Shown: positions 9,201-18,065, counted from the first letter of the stretch. The stretch: 64,000 nucleotides of DNA from Porphyromonadaceae bacterium FC4 (GCA_900120395.1 LT635553.1:297988-361987), one strand, 5' to 3'. The notes: generated by a model not told the origin, from the letters alone. Numbers and translations are program-made.

Positions 9201-9427
9201 CTATGACCACCATCCTCGGTATGCTGCCGATGGCACTCAGTACCGGTATGGGCAAGGAGATGTACGCACCGCTCGGAATCACCATCATCGGTGGTCTACT
9301 GGTGTCTATGCTGGTTACCCTCATATTGGTTCCTACGGCGTATGCCTCCGTGCACCAGCGTAGGCTCAATAGAGAGCGCAAACAATTTAGACTAAAACGA
9401 GATCAAGCCAAAAAACAGTTGATATGA
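6278..9427 (+). CDS. RND efflux transporter, AcrB-like inner-membrane pump
   Basis: A 1049-residue pump of full RND length: a first TM helix (RPIAAAMLFVALMVIGVFSL), two large periplasmic loops, and two six-helix bundles. The proton-relay region in TM4 reads AIGMVVDNAIVVLEN: the first acidic residue is kept, but the second Asp of AcrB-type pumps (Asp408) is Asn, which is seen in several pumps outside the AcrB clade. Multidrug, bile-salt or metabolite export is plausible; heavy-metal-pump signatures were not seen. The stop overlaps the next start (ATGA). Confidence 0.93.
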   Translation: MKLPEFGVKRPIAAAMLFVALMVIGVFSLTKLPLDLMPDMEFPSLTVITVYPGASAVEVEEQVSKPLEAVLSSAANLEEIKSISKENVSFIQMRYKWEEDITTAANNARDLLELVKSRLPSQAHSPVIYKINSAMMPVLVYAVNADESYNGLEQIVEDDIASALRKIDGVGTVIYLGQPEREIRIEIDPVRMQAYGLSVAQLSTMLKANNINVPAGFVSDSAYDFSVRMPGKYESVDEIENTVIKAFRGKIVRLKDVATVKDTFKEMDASAVNNVGKGVALMVQKQTDANTVDVSEAVREEMTRIQKDLPSDVQVFEVIGSDELVTSSINNLSSSIWYALLFVTLVVLLFLREWRSSLIVFLTMPVSLISAFIVMQILGYTINIFSLVALIIAIGMVVDNAIVVLENITQHAERGAMPKQAAMFGASEMGLAIAASTLTTVVVFLPLVFMGGIVGVMFKQLAILTVTCLITSLFTALTLTPMLFSVIQKPIPRDGEGKKHGKLYEWSERMFQRIEKWYRGFLGWAVFHKSLTLCTAIVVFVLVMFLGRSIGTDYIPDIDAGSLTIRFETEQGTSHAQTEKLGKEILAILEREVPEAAVGGLASITGQTPDGALTTVGFKEGKNIGSIFCHLKPVNERERSSQEIADAVRPMLEALPEIEKVTVSGGSAMATALTGNKAPIEFIIYGNNLEQINKMAFDLEKIVKEYPEFSNVEALASTGNREVHIVVDKSKASQMALNPALIGMQVRENLYGADAGAFTEDGSDYDIRIQYAADYRNSIAKLHEMQVTNLLGQQIPLMSVADLQEVDGPTQIERLTQQRYVKVTSNLNGISLGDGAKKAQEIIDNTPLPDGISIYLGGQVADQGNTFASLRVIFILGILLVFMVMAAQFESLLDPFIILFAIPFTLVGVILAFYLTGTTLSVVSFIGLIMLVGIVVNNGIVLVDYTNMLVQRGLSIRDAVMEAGHSRLRPVLMTSMTTILGMLPMALSTGMGKEMYAPLGITIIGGLLVSMLVTLILVPTAYASVHQRRLNRERKQFRLKRDQAKKQLI

Positions 9428-9756
9428 GATTCATATACATTACTTGCAATGTCAGCATGCAGGAGCGGATCGAGTCCCTCCTCCACGAGCTAAGTATAAA
9501 GACCTATCAGGTCATCCCAAAGGTGCTGGCAGAGAGTGACTTCGATATTCCTCATAGAGATACGGCGGTCTGGCCGGGCTTCAATACCTGTCTCCTGGTT
9601 CAGGAGCAAGACCCGGCCAAGGCGGACGCCCTCATACAGCGGATAAGGGAGATGAACGATGGAGCGTACAACAATAGTGAACTGGTAAGCGCTTACCAAT
9701 GGCCGATCGAGTCGTTCGTTGCAGTGGAGCCCATAGAGGAGATCTCCAATAAGTAG
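9424..9756 (+). CDS. PG0541-family transporter-associated protein (PII-like)
   Basis: A 110-residue cytosolic protein recognised as the PG0541 family, which in Bacteroidales sits directly after RND pumps. Size, a beta-alpha-beta opening (MRFIYITCNVSMQERIESLL) and a later repeat of the pattern suggest a small ferredoxin-like fold like PII regulators. It is translationally coupled to the pump by a 4-bp overlap and followed by a terminator, so it is the last gene of the operon. A role sensing substrate or regulating the pump is inferred from this placement. Confidence 0.8.
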   Translation: MRFIYITCNVSMQERIESLLHELSIKTYQVIPKVLAESDFDIPHRDTAVWPGFNTCLLVQEQDPAKADALIQRIREMNDGAYNNSELVSAYQWPIESFVAVEPIEEISNK

Positions 9757-9787
9757 TGCCCTCTGCTCAGAGTAGCGGGTGAAAGCC

Positions 9788-9825
9788 AAGAGCCTGTAGG
9801 TGGATTAGCCTGCAGGCTCTTTTTC
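9788..9825 (+). terminator. Rho-independent terminator of the efflux operon
   Basis: AAGAGCCTG and AGG pair with CCTGCAGGCTCTT around a short loop, followed by a T-run. It lies 32 bp after the last gene of the operon. Confidence 0.85.
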
Positions 9826-9869
9826 TTGGCAGCTGATTATGGGTAGCAAAAAGTTAGGAGCCTGAGCGC

Positions 9870-9961
9870 AAAAAGTTTCCTACTGGAAACAGTTTGCTAC
9901 TATCCGTCAAATCGTTTTCTTTCCTACTGGAAACATTTCGCTTCTATCCGTGAAACTTTTT
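9870..9961 (+). repeat. 91-bp dispersed intergenic repeat, copy B
   Basis: Two units of TTTCCTACTGGAAA plus CTACTATCCGTCAAA with a 44-bp period. The ends form a perfect 10-bp inverted repeat (AAAAAGTTTC and GAAACTTTTT). It lies between convergent genes and is the only copy not placed upstream of a codirectional gene. Confidence 0.9.
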
Positions 9962-10034
9962 GGCACGACCCAGAGCGGTGAAAAACAGAGGGGGCACCGG
10001 TGCAGTCGTTGCCGCTCCGATTGTAGAGACCGGG

Positions 10035-11366
10035 CTACTGCCGGAGGAGCTTTTGGTGGGTGGCGAGGTAGTAGATGAGGATGGCTGAGCCCTTGAGGAA
10101 GCAGGTGCCGCAGATGATCCACCAGATGGTCTCCACGCCGGGGAAGAGGGGGAGCAGCAGCATCGCGAGGGGGATGCGGAGTGCGTTGCCGCCGATACTG
10201 ATGAGGGCAGGGGGCAGGGAGCGCTTCATGCCGTAGAAGAAGCCCTGAAAGGTGATCTCAACCATCATGAAGAGCTGGGCGGGAGCGTTGATGCGCAGGT
10301 AGGTCGCGCCGGCTGAGATCGCCTCAGCCTCGGGTATGATCAGCCCAAAGAGCCAGTCGCCAAAGAAATAGTTGAGGGCAAACCCAAAGGCACCGACCAC
10401 GGCGGCGACCTTGAGGGTGAAGGAGAGTCCTCCCTTGATGCGGTCGGGCTGTCGTGCACCGTAGTTTTGGGAGACGAAGGCACTCAGGGAGGTGGAGAGC
10501 CCTTGCCCGGTATTCCAGGAGATACCCTCGAGCTGCCCGCCCACGCTGATGGTCGTCACTCCGATGTGTCCTCCGGCTACGGATGCAAAGCGACCAAGGT
10601 TCATGCTGATGATCGCCATGAGGGAGTTCATCAGTGCGACGGGGGTGCCGATCTTGAGAATCGCCCGGGTAGTCGCGAGACTGAGGCGCCCAAGGAGGGG
10701 AAAGCCCCCAAAGAGCCGATCCAGAGAGAGCCGGCGGAGGATCAGGAGCAGCACCACGCTCTGTGAGAGGACGGTGGCGATGGCGGCTCCCTCTATTTTG
10801 AGGTCGAGGACAAAGATGAAGAGGGGGTCCAGGATGAGGTTGGTCACCACGCCTATCGCTGTGGCGCGAAAAGGCACCTCGGAGCGTCCGGAGGCGTTGT
10901 AGACTCCGGTGAGGGCTACGGTCAGATAGGTGAGGGGAAGCCCGAGTGCGCCGATGCGGAGGTAGTTGACACCATAGCCGTGTATCATGGGGCTGAGCCG
11001 ATAAAACCCGATGAAGGGATGGGCAAGCAGGAGGTACACGACCATGACGAGCAGCCCCATGAGCAGCCCCAGCGTGCTGACGTGACCGGCGTAGTCACGA
11101 GCACCCTCCTCGTGGTGTGCGCCTACCTCGTATGCTACGGTGACTTCTCCGCCGACTTTGTTGAGCAGAGAGAGCGAGGACGCCAGCCAAAAAAATACGG
11201 AGGCGGCACCGGCTGCTGCCAGATACTCGCTACCCAGCCGTCCCAGCCAAGCCATGTCCACAAAGTTGTAGAGCATCTGGAGGAACCCGCTGCCCAGGAT
11301 GGGTAGAGCCAGTCCGACTATCTGCTTGCCAATGGAACCGGTGGTGAGGTCACGAGCTTTTCGCAT
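10035..11366 (-). CDS. MATE family efflux transporter
   Basis: A 443-residue inner-membrane protein with about 12 hydrophobic helices and the MATE opening TGSIGKQIVGLALPILGSGFLQMLYNFVDMAWLG. Helices 1-6 and 7-12 form two similar halves, as in Na+- or H+-driven multidrug and toxin exporters (MatE, PF01554). The length is normal. It is the last gene of a minus-strand set starting with the S41 protease; only 3 bp separate it from rlmN, so it is almost certainly cotranscribed. The substrate is unknown. Confidence 0.93.
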   Translation of the reverse strand: MRKARDLTTGSIGKQIVGLALPILGSGFLQMLYNFVDMAWLGRLGSEYLAAAGAASVFFWLASSLSLLNKVGGEVTVAYEVGAHHEEGARDYAGHVSTLGLLMGLLVMVVYLLLAHPFIGFYRLSPMIHGYGVNYLRIGALGLPLTYLTVALTGVYNASGRSEVPFRATAIGVVTNLILDPLFIFVLDLKIEGAAIATVLSQSVVLLLILRRLSLDRLFGGFPLLGRLSLATTRAILKIGTPVALMNSLMAIISMNLGRFASVAGGHIGVTTISVGGQLEGISWNTGQGLSTSLSAFVSQNYGARQPDRIKGGLSFTLKVAAVVGAFGFALNYFFGDWLFGLIIPEAEAISAGATYLRINAPAQLFMMVEITFQGFFYGMKRSLPPALISIGGNALRIPLAMLLLPLFPGVETIWWIICGTCFLKGSAILIYYLATHQKLLRQ

Positions 11367-11369
11367 GTG

Positions 11370-12392
11370 TTAGCGCCGATGTTCGGTGGCGAGCATGCCA
11401 CAGGCTGCCGATATGTCCTCTCCTCTGGAGCGGCGTATGGTGGTACGGAGACCGTGCTTATTGAGGTACTCCTCCATCCTCTGTAGGCGTGCGTCGTCCG
11501 AGGTCTGCAGAGGAACACCCGGTATGGCGTGGTAGCGTATGAGGTTGACCCGACAGTCCAGCGGCTTGAGGAGGTGCAGCAGTGCATCGGCATGGGCGGT
11601 GGTGTCGTTGGTGCCACCAAAGACGATGTACTCAAAGGAGAGTCGCCGCTGACCCGAGAAGTCGTAGCCCTTGAGGGTCTCGATCACCTCTTGGATGGGA
11701 AACGCCTTCTCCACCGGCATGAGCTTGAGCCGCTCCTCGGGTATGGCGCTGTGAATGCTGATGGCGAGGTGTGCTGTCTGCTCTTCGAGGAAGCGCTTGA
11801 GCCCCTTTCGGGGTCCCACGGTGCTGACCGTGATGCGCTTGGGACTCCAGCCGTAACCATAGTCGGAGGTGAGGATCTCTATGGCCCTCGAGACAGCATC
11901 GTAGTTGTCCAGGGGCTCTCCCATGCCCATGAAGACGATGTTGGTGAGCTCCTCGGCATGAGGGGTGGCAAAGATCTGGTTGAGGATGTCGGCGGGTGTG
12001 AGCTGTGCGTGAAAGCCCATCTTGCCGGTGGCACAAAAGAGACAGTTCATCTTGCACCCCACCTGACTGGATACACAGAGCGTAGCCCGATCGCTCTCGG
12101 GGATGTAGACGGTCTCAAAGGTGAGCTCCGGATGGTGCAGAGGGCGGAAGAGGTACTTCTCTGTCCCGTCGCTCGAGACTTGTGATGCCACCGTAGAGGT
12201 ACGCCCCACCTGATAGTCTGCCTCCAGCTTTTCCCTGAGTGCTTTCGGTAAGTTCGTCATCTCCTCAAAGGTGGCGGCACGCTTTTGGTAGAGCCACTCC
12301 GCAACCTGCCGGGCGCGGTAGGATGGTTGTCCGAGGGTACGGACGAGTTCTTGGAGCTGTTCGAGGGTATAGCCCAGTATGTTTTCTTTCAT
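11370..12392 (-). CDS. rlmN: Dual-specificity RNA methyltransferase RlmN
   Basis: A 340-residue radical-SAM enzyme that methylates C2 of A2503 in 23S rRNA and A37 in some tRNAs. The N-terminal RlmN domain (LRTLGQPSYRARQVAEWLY) is followed by the [4Fe-4S] motif Cys113-x3-Cys117-x2-Cys120 in GCKMNCLFCATG, then FMGMGEPLDNYD and the SAM-binding STVGPRKG. The conserved C-terminal catalytic cysteine is present in ISAACGML (about Cys331). The start overlaps the stop of the helicase gene by 4 bp. Confidence 0.96.
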   Translation of the reverse strand: MKENILGYTLEQLQELVRTLGQPSYRARQVAEWLYQKRAATFEEMTNLPKALREKLEADYQVGRTSTVASQVSSDGTEKYLFRPLHHPELTFETVYIPESDRATLCVSSQVGCKMNCLFCATGKMGFHAQLTPADILNQIFATPHAEELTNIVFMGMGEPLDNYDAVSRAIEILTSDYGYGWSPKRITVSTVGPRKGLKRFLEEQTAHLAISIHSAIPEERLKLMPVEKAFPIQEVIETLKGYDFSGQRRLSFEYIVFGGTNDTTAHADALLHLLKPLDCRVNLIRYHAIPGVPLQTSDDARLQRMEEYLNKHGLRTTIRRSRGEDISAACGMLATEHRR

Positions 12393-15300
12393 CTCTTTTG
12401 TACGGTAACAAGGTCTGTGAAGCGGTACCAGAGGTAGCCTGTGACGCTGTAGCCCATCTCCTCCAGGACAGTCATGTACTCTGCCACCTGGTGCCTGTGC
12501 GCACTGTGTGGCTCGCCAAACTTGTAGTCCAGGACTATCGCTTGGCGCTCGGTGTCGTTGAGTAAAACCCGATCGGCACGTATGGTACGACCACTCTTGG
12601 GACTGTAGAACTGTGGCTCGGTATAGACCTGCCAGCCCTCCGAAGGAGCAAACCAGTGGCGGACTGTGGGGTTGGTGAGGGATTGGTGAAATGCCTCTAC
12701 CAGTTCGGAGTAGGTCTCATCTTCGCCAAACAGATGGTCAAAGTCCTCCGGACTATGGACGGACTCCATCAGGTAGTGCATCTTTTCGCCGGCACGAGTG
12801 GCGGTGCTCTCAAACGGCTTGGGCATGAAGGAGAGTCCCGAGTACTGGGGTGTGGCAGAGAGAGCGCTTATCTCGATCTCTTGGCTTCGGAGGTCGTCGC
12901 TTTTCGTCTTTGGGGTACGCTTCCCTCTTTCATAGACGTTGGGCTTTTCGTCCTGCTCTTCGTAGCCACCGAGTTGTTGCTCTATGCGTAGGTTGATGAG
13001 CCGACCCACGCTCTTCTTTTCATCCCCCTTGGTGTTCTCCGGCTCTTGGGTCGTATAGGCGTATAGTCGCTCCGATGCACGTGTGAAGGCTACATAGAGG
13101 AGGTTGAGATTGTCCATGTAGAGCTGCTCTTGCTCCTCCAGATACTGCGTGCGAAAATAGCTCTTCATCTCCCAGTCTTTTCTCGGCGACTCCCTCAGGT
13201 AGTAGAGGGGCAGATCTTCCGGGAAGCCGGGCAGGTCCGTGGGCTTATCCATGAGGACGACCCTTTTGGTGGAGGGGTTGGGAAGCATGTCCCAAGTGGC
13301 GAAGGGTAGGATGACCACCGGAAACTCCAGCCCCTTGGCCTTGTGGATCGTCATGAGTCGAATGCAGTCGGCAGCCTCCTCCGGCATCTCGATGTAGAGG
13401 CTGTCCCCGTTGATCTGCCACCAGTTGTCGAACTGCAGGTAGGTGGGGGTGAAGCGGGCGGTGTAGTTGAATAACTGATCCATGTAGGCAGCAACGTACG
13501 CCCGATCCTCCGGCCTGATGCTTCCTTTGCTCTCAAGGAGAGTGACCGCCTCAGTGATGGTCTCGTAGATCGACAGACCGGTGGAGGAGAGGGCCAGCAG
13601 CTCTTCTTGCGCTTCGTCGGTACGGTCGGCATCGCAGCCCAAGAGGGTGAAGAGCGACAAGTGCAGTAGGCTGAGGGCGTTGGTATCTCCGGGATGTGCC
13701 AGGTAGTGCACCAGTGCCACGAGACACCGGACCGCCGGGGAAGAGTTGAGTGCAAGTGCTTCGTCCGATACAAAGTCGTAGCTGTGCGGATCGTCCTCCG
13801 AGTCCCCAAGCTCTCGGAGCCAGCGGGCAACCTCTACAGCTTCATCGCCCTTGCGAAACAGGAGCGTGATGTCTCCCGGACGGTATTGATCGTGGTACAG
13901 CTCTTGGAGCAGCGTATGGAGCTGATCTTTAGTCATCGGCTCTTTTGTCGACGTAATCCGTACGTAGCCATCGACTTTCTTCTTGTTATCTTTCTTCTGT
14001 GTGACGTTGTCATCGCTGTAGATGCTACTTGGAAGAACACTTTGCTCCGCCTCGAAAAACGCCTCGAAGTCGTATATCCCGCTGAAGAAAAGATTGTTGA
14101 AGTCCACCACCTCGTCGGCACTTCGGTAGTTGGTGGGTAGCGACTTCAAGTCCACCAGAGTCGGTTCGGCACTGATCATGGACCCCAGCAGGGTGCTGTC
14201 TGCTCCCCTGAAGCGGTAGATGCTCTGCTTCACATCGCCGACCAAGTAGTTCTTTCGGTCGTTGCCCAGCGACTCATTGAGCAGGGGCGTGAAGTTGTCC
14301 CACTGGACGTGGCTCGTATCCTGAAACTCATCCAGCATGTAGTGCTCAATGTAGGAGCCAACTTTCTCGTAGATGAATGGTATCTCCGATCCGTCAATGA
14401 TGTCACTGAGCAGTGGATTGATCTCCGAGATCAGTACGATGTTGTTCTCCTGCTGAAACTTGTCCAAGCTCTGCTTGAACTTGAGGATCGCCGGCATCCA
14501 GTTGAGGAAGCGGAGCATGATATCCGTCGTGGTGTGTGCCCGAAACTCCTCACTCTCGCTGATGTCTAGTGAGTCCAGTACCGCCAGGAGTTCACCGCTC
14601 GCAGCATGATAGGCTGCGTGCACGTCGACGGACTTACTTTTGGCGCACCAAGCCCGTTCGTCTCCTTTTCGGGCGTTCTCCATGATCCCACGGATTGTTG
14701 CGTTGATCAGTGTCCCATCGGCTATTTTCTCTATTCCCTCTCTGCGCTCCAGCTTGTCGTAGAGACCCTGTAGGATTCCTCTGCTGCTGTTCTTGTAGTC
14801 AAGCCCGTAGGTCTTTCGGATCCTGTCGAGAGACGCCAGTGCTTGATCCACTTTGGCGGGGAGCCGTTGCGCTATTTCTCTGAGGCTTGCCCGTGCCCGG
14901 TCGATCCGATCCTTGTCCAGATAGACCTTGTAGAGCTCGTCCAGAGTCTGCTTCTGCTTCCCGTCTATGAGGGGCTTGAGCAGCTTTGTGAACTCTTTTC
15001 GCAGATCCACGCGCGCCCCCTCCTCCGCACTCTCCTTATAGATCTCCTCCAGCACCGCCAGCATCTCAGCATGCTCCGAGTCGCTGTTTTGTAGCTCATC
15101 GATCAGCCGATCCAGGGACAGCTGCATGACCATGTTGGTGTCGATCTCCACTTCAAATCCCCCTCTGACCGACGAGAGCTCAAGGGTAAAGCTCCGCACC
15201 ACTTCCTGAAAGAACGAGTCAATCGTCTGTACCCGAAACTTCCCATAGTCTTCCAGGATACTCTCCAGTGCGATGCCGGCATACTTTCGGAGTTCTTTTT

Positions 15301-15589
15301 GCTTCTTGTCCTCCGAGGGGTTGCCTTTCCACTCCAGTTTCTCGATCAGCTCGGATGCTCTGTCACTCTTCCCTTGCGACAGGTCGCGTAGCAAGTTTAG
15401 GATGCGCTCCCGGAGCTCGACGGTTGCTTTGTTGGTAAACGTTGCGACCAGTATGCTGTCGTACTTCACCCCCTCTCCATCCAGCATCCCCTGAAACAGC
15501 AGGCGCAAGTACTCGCCGGTAAGGGTATAGGTCTTACCGCTACCTGCCGAGGCACTGTACACGATGAGGTTTTGGGGATTGGTCAGCAT
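12389..15589 (-). CDS. UvrD/AddA-like helicase with C-terminal RecB-type nuclease
   Basis: A 1066-residue SF1A helicase-nuclease. Walker A is SASAGSGKT (12-20), Walker B MLDEFQDTS, motif IV GDVKQSIYRFRGAD, motif V IHKAKGLEFPVVILPF and motif VI NLLYVAFTRASERLY. The C-terminus holds a PD-(D/E)xK nuclease: RADRVLL, IVLDYKFGE and the downstream HQVAEYM. This is the AddA/RecB arrangement, used to resect double-strand breaks for recombination. No AddB/RecC-like partner lies beside it: upstream is the SUI1 factor (8 bp away), downstream rlmN (4-bp overlap). The partner is presumably encoded elsewhere. Confidence 0.92.
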   Translation of the reverse strand: MLTNPQNLIVYSASAGSGKTYTLTGEYLRLLFQGMLDGEGVKYDSILVATFTNKATVELRERILNLLRDLSQGKSDRASELIEKLEWKGNPSEDKKQKELRKYAGIALESILEDYGKFRVQTIDSFFQEVVRSFTLELSSVRGGFEVEIDTNMVMQLSLDRLIDELQNSDSEHAEMLAVLEEIYKESAEEGARVDLRKEFTKLLKPLIDGKQKQTLDELYKVYLDKDRIDRARASLREIAQRLPAKVDQALASLDRIRKTYGLDYKNSSRGILQGLYDKLERREGIEKIADGTLINATIRGIMENARKGDERAWCAKSKSVDVHAAYHAASGELLAVLDSLDISESEEFRAHTTTDIMLRFLNWMPAILKFKQSLDKFQQENNIVLISEINPLLSDIIDGSEIPFIYEKVGSYIEHYMLDEFQDTSHVQWDNFTPLLNESLGNDRKNYLVGDVKQSIYRFRGADSTLLGSMISAEPTLVDLKSLPTNYRSADEVVDFNNLFFSGIYDFEAFFEAEQSVLPSSIYSDDNVTQKKDNKKKVDGYVRITSTKEPMTKDQLHTLLQELYHDQYRPGDITLLFRKGDEAVEVARWLRELGDSEDDPHSYDFVSDEALALNSSPAVRCLVALVHYLAHPGDTNALSLLHLSLFTLLGCDADRTDEAQEELLALSSTGLSIYETITEAVTLLESKGSIRPEDRAYVAAYMDQLFNYTARFTPTYLQFDNWWQINGDSLYIEMPEEAADCIRLMTIHKAKGLEFPVVILPFATWDMLPNPSTKRVVLMDKPTDLPGFPEDLPLYYLRESPRKDWEMKSYFRTQYLEEQEQLYMDNLNLLYVAFTRASERLYAYTTQEPENTKGDEKKSVGRLINLRIEQQLGGYEEQDEKPNVYERGKRTPKTKSDDLRSQEIEISALSATPQYSGLSFMPKPFESTATRAGEKMHYLMESVHSPEDFDHLFGEDETYSELVEAFHQSLTNPTVRHWFAPSEGWQVYTEPQFYSPKSGRTIRADRVLLNDTERQAIVLDYKFGEPHSAHRHQVAEYMTVLEEMGYSVTGYLWYRFTDLVTVQKR

Positions 15590-15597
15590 ACTTGGCT

Positions 15598-15939
15598 TTA
15601 GCCTTTTTTGGTCTTGGAGTATCCGTACCCTTGTAGTTGCTCGATCACTTTGTCCACCAGGTCACCCTGGATGATGATGGCACCGTCTTTGGCAGATCCG
15701 CCCACGCCGCAAGCCTGCTTGAGCTGCTTGCAGAGGTCTGAGAGGTCCTCTTTGGATCCCTCAAAGCCGGTCACCAGCGTGACGATCTTCCCTTTGCGCT
15801 GCTTAGCGTCGCGGCGTACCCGCAGATGCTGTTGCTCCGGTTCGAGCGTGACAGGCTCTCGCAGGGCATCGGCGAGCAGATCCTGCATGTAGCTTTTGTT
15901 GGTCGAGTAGACCATCCCGCCATTGTTCTTTTTGCTCAT
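15598..15939 (-). CDS. SUI1/YciH family translation factor
   Basis: A 113-residue protein with the eIF1/SUI1 fold at about 40-110. GKIVTLVTGFEGSKEDLSDLCKQLKQACGVGGS and DGAIIIQGDLVDKVIEQLQGYGY are the family signature. Bacterial YciH-type proteins bind the 30S subunit and influence start-site fidelity; their physiological role is not well defined. The N-terminal 35 residues (MSKKNNGGMVYSTN) are the usual flexible extension. It starts 19 bp after the S41 protease gene and ends 8 bp before the helicase. Confidence 0.9.
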   Translation of the reverse strand: MSKKNNGGMVYSTNKSYMQDLLADALREPVTLEPEQQHLRVRRDAKQRKGKIVTLVTGFEGSKEDLSDLCKQLKQACGVGGSAKDGAIIIQGDLVDKVIEQLQGYGYSKTKKG

Positions 15940-15958
15940 GGGGTGTCGCTACTCAGGG

Positions 15959-17638
15959 TTACTGTTTCTTCTCCGGCTGTAGGATCTGCTCCATGCGCTC
16001 GGGGCTGTTGAGGACGGCGAGGGCTTCCTTGAGTGTGGGGTCTGTCTCGAGGTTGATCGCATACTGCCCCTGCATCCCAAAGTAGTGGACCGCCAGCGCG
16101 CCCCTCAGGAGGCTCTTCACCTGCTCACGATGGGGCTCGATGTCTTTCCGAAGCGATGGGGTGAGGGCTTTGGCAAGTGCCTCAAACTCCTCCTTGCTTT
16201 GTCCTTTGTACCCCTCAAACTCTGCCAGTGTCTTCAGCTGATCCAGTGCCTGCTTGCTCCGCTCGCCGTACTTGAAGTCCTCCGCCTCCAGGTGCACCAA
16301 AAAGTCCTCCAGGTCCTCATCTGTGATGACCAGATCGCTGAGGTGAGCCGGCTTTGCCTTTTTCTGCGCCAGCTCGCGTGCAAACTTGAAGATCCGCCCC
16401 TCTGCCAGCATCGTATAGACCAGGGCAGAGAGCGTCTCGTCCTCCACCTCTATATCCGGTCGGATCCCACCGCCATCGCGTACGGGGCGACCGTTTTTGG
16501 TATAAAAAACGTTGGTCAGGCTGTCCGGTACGGCGGCCACGGAGCCATCGGGGTTGCGGTGGCTGTAGTCCAGCTGCTGGATGCAGCGTCCGCTCGGGAT
16601 GTAGTAGCGAGAGATGGTCACCTTGAGGATGCCTTGGTTGCCTGCCGGTCGGGTGCTCTGTACCAGACCTTTTCCAAAACTCTTGGAGCCGACCAAGACG
16701 GCGCGATCCATATCCTGTAGGGCACCGGCTAAGATCTCGCTGGCGGATGCAGAGCCGGAGTTGATCAGCACCACTAGGGGTATGGTCGTGCTGATGGGCT
16801 GGTCGGTAGTCGTATAGGATTCCTGGGTCTGAGGCTGTCTGCCTTTGGTGGAGAGGACCTCCGTACCCTTGGGCAAAAACATACTAAGGATATCAATCGC
16901 ACCATCCAGCACTCCACCCCCGTTGCTCCGGAGGTCCAGGATCAACCCCTTCATGTCCCCACTCTTCGACAGTTCGCCATAGGCCCTTCGCACATCGGCA
17001 GCACTCTTGTCGGTGAAGGAGGAGAGCCGCATGTACCCTATGTCTCCATCCAGCATCCCTCGGTAGACGACCTGGTCGACTACTACGTTCTTTCGGGTCA
17101 GGGTCACTTCGCGCGGAGACTCTTCGCCGAGGCGCTGTATCCGGACGCTCACGTCGGTCCCTATCGGACCTTTTAGGGCATTGCTCACCTCACTTGCCGT
17201 CGCCGGGATCATGCGCTTCCCGTTGATTGCCAAAAAAGCGTCTCCCGTACGCAGTCCCGACTCCTCCGCCGGCGATCCGGGCATGGGGTACTGCACATAC
17301 ACCACGCTGTCCACCTGCTGGATGTAGGCTCCGATCCCACCGTACTCACCGGTGGTCATGAAGTTGAAGTCCGCCGTCTCCGTCTCCGGTATGTAGGTGG
17401 TATAGGGGTCCAGGCGTGAGAGCATGGCATTGATCCCATAGGTAGAGATATCCTGCACATCCACGGTGTCCACATAGAGGTTGGTCACGCCAGCCAGTGC
17501 GTCGCTAAAGACCTGCAGGGCGCGCGACATCTCCAGCATGTTGTCCTGTGCCTTTTTGGTCTGTGCCGAGAGGGATCCGCACCCCGCGCAGCAGAAAACC
17601 AGGGCAAGCAGCAGTATATGTATCTGATTTCTTTTCAT
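15959..17638 (-). CDS. S41 family C-terminal processing peptidase
   Basis: A 559-residue exported protease. The N-terminus (LLLALVFCCAGCGSLS) carries a signal with a possible lipobox at Cys20. A PDZ domain (about 95-180, YGGIGAYIQQV, GSPAEESGLRTGDAFLAINGK) precedes the S41 peptidase domain with catalytic Ser298 in NSGSASASEI and Lys323 in SFGKGLVQ. C-terminal processing peptidases cleave unfolded or tagged envelope proteins from their C-termini; Bacteroidota members act in the periplasm. About 190 residues follow the catalytic core, typical of CtpA-like proteins of this phylum. It is the first gene of the minus-strand operon, with a TAACTTTG promoter 35 bp upstream. Confidence 0.93.
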   Translation of the reverse strand: MKRNQIHILLLALVFCCAGCGSLSAQTKKAQDNMLEMSRALQVFSDALAGVTNLYVDTVDVQDISTYGINAMLSRLDPYTTYIPETETADFNFMTTGEYGGIGAYIQQVDSVVYVQYPMPGSPAEESGLRTGDAFLAINGKRMIPATASEVSNALKGPIGTDVSVRIQRLGEESPREVTLTRKNVVVDQVVYRGMLDGDIGYMRLSSFTDKSAADVRRAYGELSKSGDMKGLILDLRSNGGGVLDGAIDILSMFLPKGTEVLSTKGRQPQTQESYTTTDQPISTTIPLVVLINSGSASASEILAGALQDMDRAVLVGSKSFGKGLVQSTRPAGNQGILKVTISRYYIPSGRCIQQLDYSHRNPDGSVAAVPDSLTNVFYTKNGRPVRDGGGIRPDIEVEDETLSALVYTMLAEGRIFKFARELAQKKAKPAHLSDLVITDEDLEDFLVHLEAEDFKYGERSKQALDQLKTLAEFEGYKGQSKEEFEALAKALTPSLRKDIEPHREQVKSLLRGALAVHYFGMQGQYAINLETDPTLKEALAVLNSPERMEQILQPEKKQ

Positions 17639-17672
17639 TGGTCGTTGTACATCTAATATAATTGACTACCGA

Positions 17673-17680
17673 CAAAGTTA
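17673..17680 (-). promoter_or_regulatory. -7 box of the S41 protease operon
   Basis: TAACTTTG on the minus strand matches TAnnTTTG 35 bp before the start codon. No good -33 TTG was found. Confidence 0.55.
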
Positions 17681-18065
17681 CCAAAAGTATCTGCTCCCCC
17701 GCACCCGTTTTTCTCGGACTGTTGCCTGCCCCTATTCCGTCGACCCCGCTAGGGGTCGTTTCTTCCTAGCCCGGGTGTCGAGGTGCGAAGCGCCGATGAC
17801 CCCGGGGCAACGGTACCCGAGGTCCTTCCCGACCCCGCAGGGGTCGCCATAGGGTTAGATCGTTTGGCGACCCCTGGCGGGGTCGTTTTGTTTTGGGGGC
17901 AATCGTTTTCCCCGGAGTCTTCGGTGCTTCGCACCTCGACATCCGGGCTATGAAGGAGGCACCCCTGCGGGGTGCTGCTGCCCAACGTCTATCCAATGAG
18001 GAGTGGATGTTAAAAATGGGAAACCAGACGAGTATGCCGACCCCGTTAGGGGTCATACAATGTAG

